Source of the DNA: Paracoccaceae bacterium
GTDB lineage: Bacteria; Pseudomonadota; Alphaproteobacteria; Rhodobacterales; Rhodobacteraceae
Assembly (NCBI GenBank): GCA_023254015.1
Contig: JALQYS010000618.1
Location: forward strand, 1 to 7,484
Length of the DNA stretch: 7,484 nt
Direction of reading: 5' to 3'
Both the position numbers and the translations under genes were made by a program. Below are positions 5,510 to 7,484 of this stretch, piece by piece (within the stretch, counting starts at the first letter, position 1; each line of letters begins with the position of its first letter). Below the pieces are notes generated by a model. It was given only the letters and a program-made list of their open reading frames with translations, was not told the DNA's origin and did no database searches.

Positions 5510-6727
5510 ATGGCCCTGCGATACATCCCCCTGCATCTGAAGCATACGGCGACGCCGAAGATCGCCGATTTCGCCCTTCTGTCCGGTCTGGAGGCGGCGG
5601 TGCGGGGGGTGCTGATCTCGACCGTGCCGATTGCGGTCTATGACGCCTTCGGTTCGGCCAGCGATCTGTCGAGCGTCTATCTGGTGGCCGGTGTCATCAC
5701 GCTCTTCTGGGGCCTTTTGGTGCCGCGGCTGACGCAGCTTTTGCCGCGTCGCTGGGTCTATTCGGCGGGGTGCGTCCTGTATCTGGTCGCCATGGCGCTG
5801 TATATTCTGGGCACGCCCTTTTCGGTGCAGGTGGCAATCCTGATTTCGGCCATGGCGACGGTGACGACCTTTGTCTGTCTGAACGCCTATGTGTTGGACT
5901 ATGTGGCGCGGACCGATCTGGGCAAGACCCAAGGCCAGCAGATGGTCTATGCCGCCGTGCCCTGGGCGGTCGGGCCGCTGACCGGGGTCTGGCTGCGCGG
6001 TGTCTGGGCCCCCTTGCCCTTTCTGGTTGCCGGTGGCTTTGCGGCGCTTTTGCTGGCGGTGTTTTGGTATCTGCGGCTGGGCAATGGCAGGCAGATTGCC
6101 CGCGCCAAGGGGCCGGCTGTCAATCCACTGGCCTATCTGGGGCGGTTTTTCCGGCAGCCCCGGCTGATCATCGGCTGGCTGTTCGCGGTGTTCCGCAGCT
6201 GTGGCTGGTGGGTCTATGTCGTCTATGTGCCGGTCTTTTGCATCGAGAACGGCTTGGGCGAGGAATTGGGCGGGCAGATGCTTTCGGTCAGCAACGCCAC
6301 GCTGTTGATCTCGCCCTATATGGCCAGGCTGGCGCGGCGGCTGACGGTGCGGCGCACCTTGCTGTGGTCTTTGGGGTATTGCACGGTTCTGTTCATCGGA
6401 GCGACGGTGTTCTCCGCGATCCCCTATGTCGCCCTGTCGCTGCTGTTCCTGGCTTCATTTGGTCTGGTCATGCTGGATGTCGCAGGGGGGCTGCCCTTCC
6501 TGATGTCGGTCAAGCCGTCCGAACGGGCCGAGATGGCGGCGGTTTATTCCAGCTTTCGCGACGTATCGGGCATCCTGACACCGGGGGCGGCCTATCTAGT
6601 GCTACTGGTCTTTCCGCTGTCGGGCATCTTTGCGGCAAGCGGGGCGGCCTTTGGCGTGGCGTGGTGGTTGTCGCGGAACCTGCACCCGCGGCTGGGCACC
6701 CAGCGCCCCTCGCGCGGAGGGGCATGA
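5510..6727 (+). CDS. Major facilitator superfamily transporter, substrate unknown
   Basis: This 405-residue integral inner-membrane protein has about twelve hydrophobic spans in two halves of six. Spans run roughly from 20 to 190 and from 218 to 393, joined by a central cytoplasmic loop (about 190-216) rich in K and R (GRQIARAKG, RFFRQPR). Size and layout fit an MFS secondary transporter. A basic turn between spans 2 and 3 (RLTQLLPRR) is in the place of the usual MFS loop motif but is not a good match. The second half contains FRSCGWWVYVVYVPVF and a polar segment KPSERAEMAAVYSSFRD near 337-353. I cannot name a substrate. The gene starts 49 bases after recO with no good Shine-Dalgarno; ACAGG lies about 14 bases upstream, and no convincing promoter is seen. 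It converges with pckA downstream. Confidence 0.82.
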   Translation: MALRYIPLHLKHTATPKIADFALLSGLEAAVRGVLISTVPIAVYDAFGSASDLSSVYLVAGVITLFWGLLVPRLTQLLPRRWVYSAGCVLYLVAMALYILGTPFSVQVAILISAMATVTTFVCLNAYVLDYVARTDLGKTQGQQMVYAAVPWAVGPLTGVWLRGVWAPLPFLVAGGFAALLLAVFWYLRLGNGRQIARAKGPAVNPLAYLGRFFRQPRLIIGWLFAVFRSCGWWVYVVYVPVFCIENGLGEELGGQMLSVSNATLLISPYMARLARRLTVRRTLLWSLGYCTVLFIGATVFSAIPYVALSLLFLASFGLVMLDVAGGLPFLMSVKPSERAEMAAVYSSFRDVSGILTPGAAYLVLLVFPLSGIFAASGAAFGVAWWLSRNLHPRLGTQRPSRGGA

Positions 6728-6749
6728 GGCGCGGCATACCGCACAAATG

Positions 6750-6785
6750 AAAAGGCCGGGCCCTTGCGCGCGGCAAGGCCCGGCC
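6750..6785 (-). terminator. Rho-independent terminator of pckA
   Basis: GGCCGGGCC (6754-6762) pairs perfectly with GGCCCGGCC (6777-6785). After a one-base bulge at 6763, TTGC (6764-6767) pairs with GCAA (6773-6776), leaving a five-base loop. Read on the - strand, this 13-pair stem is followed by TTTT (complement of 6750-6753) and then CATTTG. It lies 19 bases after the pckA stop codon. The + strand has no T-run after the stem, so it is mainly a pckA terminator. It may still slow transcription arriving from the transporter. Confidence 0.85.
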
Positions 6786-6804
6786 CGAAGGTCATTCGGC
6801 CAGA

Positions 6805-7484
6805 TCAGCCGATGGCGGCGGCTTTCACGTCGGTGTCGACGTGGGGCAGATACTGGCCGAAGTTGTCAGAGAACATCTTGACCAGCTTCGCGGCCTGCGC
6901 GTCAAAGGCCACCTTGTCGGCCCAGGTCGCCCGCGGGTCCAGCAGGGTGGAGTCGACGCCCGGCACTTCAACCGGCACTTCGAAGCCAAAGTTCGCATCC
7001 TTGCGGAACGCCACCTTGTTCAGGGAGCCGTCGAGCGCCGCCGACAGCAGCGCGCGGGTGGCCTTGATCGGCATGCGGCGGCCGGTGCCGAAGGCGCCGC
7101 CCGACCAGCCGGTGTTGACCAGCCAGCAGGTCGCGCCGGTTTTTGCGATCTTTTCCTGCAGGAGCTTGCCATAAACCTCGGGGCGGCGCGGCATGAAGGG
7201 CGCACCGAAGCAGGTCGAGAAGGTGGGCGTGGGTTCCACGACGCCACGCTCGGTTCCCGGGGTTTTCGAGGTGAAGCCAGACAGGAAGTGATACATCGCT
7301 TGCGCCGGTGTCAGCTTGGCGATCGGAGGCAGAACACCGAAGGCATCACAGGTCAGCATGATGATGTTCTTGGGGTGGCCGCCAAGTGCGGTGTCCGACG
7401 CGTTCGAAATGTAATCGAGCGGGTAGGCGCAACGCATGTTTGCGGTCAGGCTGTCGTCGTTGAAGTCGAGCTCTTTGGTTTCTT
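6805..7484 (-). CDS. pckA: Phosphoenolpyruvate carboxykinase (ATP), C-terminal part
   Basis: PckA converts oxaloacetate and ATP to phosphoenolpyruvate, CO2 and ADP, the entry step of gluconeogenesis, in the cytoplasm. The window holds the last 225 codons of a protein that is usually about 530 residues; the start and the P-loop lie beyond 7484. The visible sequence begins ETKELDFNDDSLTANMRCAY, where the arginine after NM corresponds to the ATP-contacting R333 of E. coli. It continues with YPLDYI, GHPKNIIMLTCDAFGVLPP, the QAMYHFLSGFTSKTPGTE segment, VNTGWSGGAFGTGRRMPIK and a C-terminus ending AAAIG. This is the ATP-dependent family. An ATG at 7435-7437 is internal, because homologous sequence continues upstream of it. 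The gene is convergent with the transporter and ends at its own terminator. Confidence 0.97.
   Translation of the reverse strand, partial: ETKELDFNDDSLTANMRCAYPLDYISNASDTALGGHPKNIIMLTCDAFGVLPPIAKLTPAQAMYHFLSGFTSKTPGTERGVVEPTPTFSTCFGAPFMPRRPEVYGKLLQEKIAKTGATCWLVNTGWSGGAFGTGRRMPIKATRALLSAALDGSLNKVAFRKDANFGFEVPVEVPGVDSTLLDPRATWADKVAFDAQAAKLVKMFSDNFGQYLPHVDTDVKAAAIG

Noticed and set aside
5461..5512. Promoter for the MFS gene (TATCAT at 5506-5511)
   Set aside because: The hexamer overlaps the start codon, which would put transcription start inside the gene, and no matching -35 is seen.
5770..6750. Alternative + frame of 326 codons inside the MFS gene
   Set aside because: It reads as a low-complexity G/A/R/L/C-rich translation without membrane spans, while the overlapping frame gives a coherent 12-span transporter.
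1..7484. tRNA, rRNA, CRISPR arrays, insertion sequences or prophage genes
   Set aside because: No such pattern was seen; all long stretches are accounted for by ordinary chromosomal genes, and no gap exceeds about 100 bases.

Overview
This window looks like a chromosomal, conserved housekeeping segment from an alphaproteobacterium of the Rhodobacteraceae/Paracoccaceae type (Rhodobacter, Paracoccus and relatives). The evidence is the high G+C content, the third-position G/C bias, the gene order pdxJ - lepB - rnc - era - (DUF1491) - recO, and protein sequences of alphaproteobacterial type. The assignment comes from recognising gene order and motifs; no database search was run.

Layout, left to right on the + strand: the last codons of an upstream gene (1-33); pdxJ (vitamin B6 synthesis); a 72-base gap with a plausible promoter; lepB (active signal peptidase I); a second, longer lepB-like gene two bases later; rnc (RNase III), overlapping it by ATGA; era (ribosome-assembly GTPase), overlapping rnc by 8 bases; a 102-base spacer holding a perfect 20-base palindrome, a repeat-like motif and a possible 37-codon ORF; a DUF1491 gene; recO (DNA repair) behind a promoter that may give a leaderless mRNA; and an MFS transporter. 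The tail of pckA (gluconeogenic PEP carboxykinase) lies on the - strand and converges on the transporter. A strong intrinsic terminator sits between the two. The lepB to era genes are packed tightly enough to be one translationally coupled operon.

The most unusual item is the second lepB-like gene (1652-2668). It encodes a DUF805-like multispanning membrane domain fused to a signal-peptidase-I fold. The fold keeps the GDNRD box, the oxyanion-hole serine, the cysteine pair and the C-terminal motif. The catalytic serine is replaced by alanine (A138) and the general-base lysine by serine (S178). It appears to be a signal peptidase pseudoenzyme derived from its active neighbour, and its position in the lepB-rnc-era operon suggests a role at the membrane in protein secretion or LepB regulation. 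That role is inference only.

The remaining genes are ordinary. Secondary points are the absence of acpS from its usual place between pdxJ and lepB, the palindrome plus repeat-like motif after era, and the possible leaderless start of recO.
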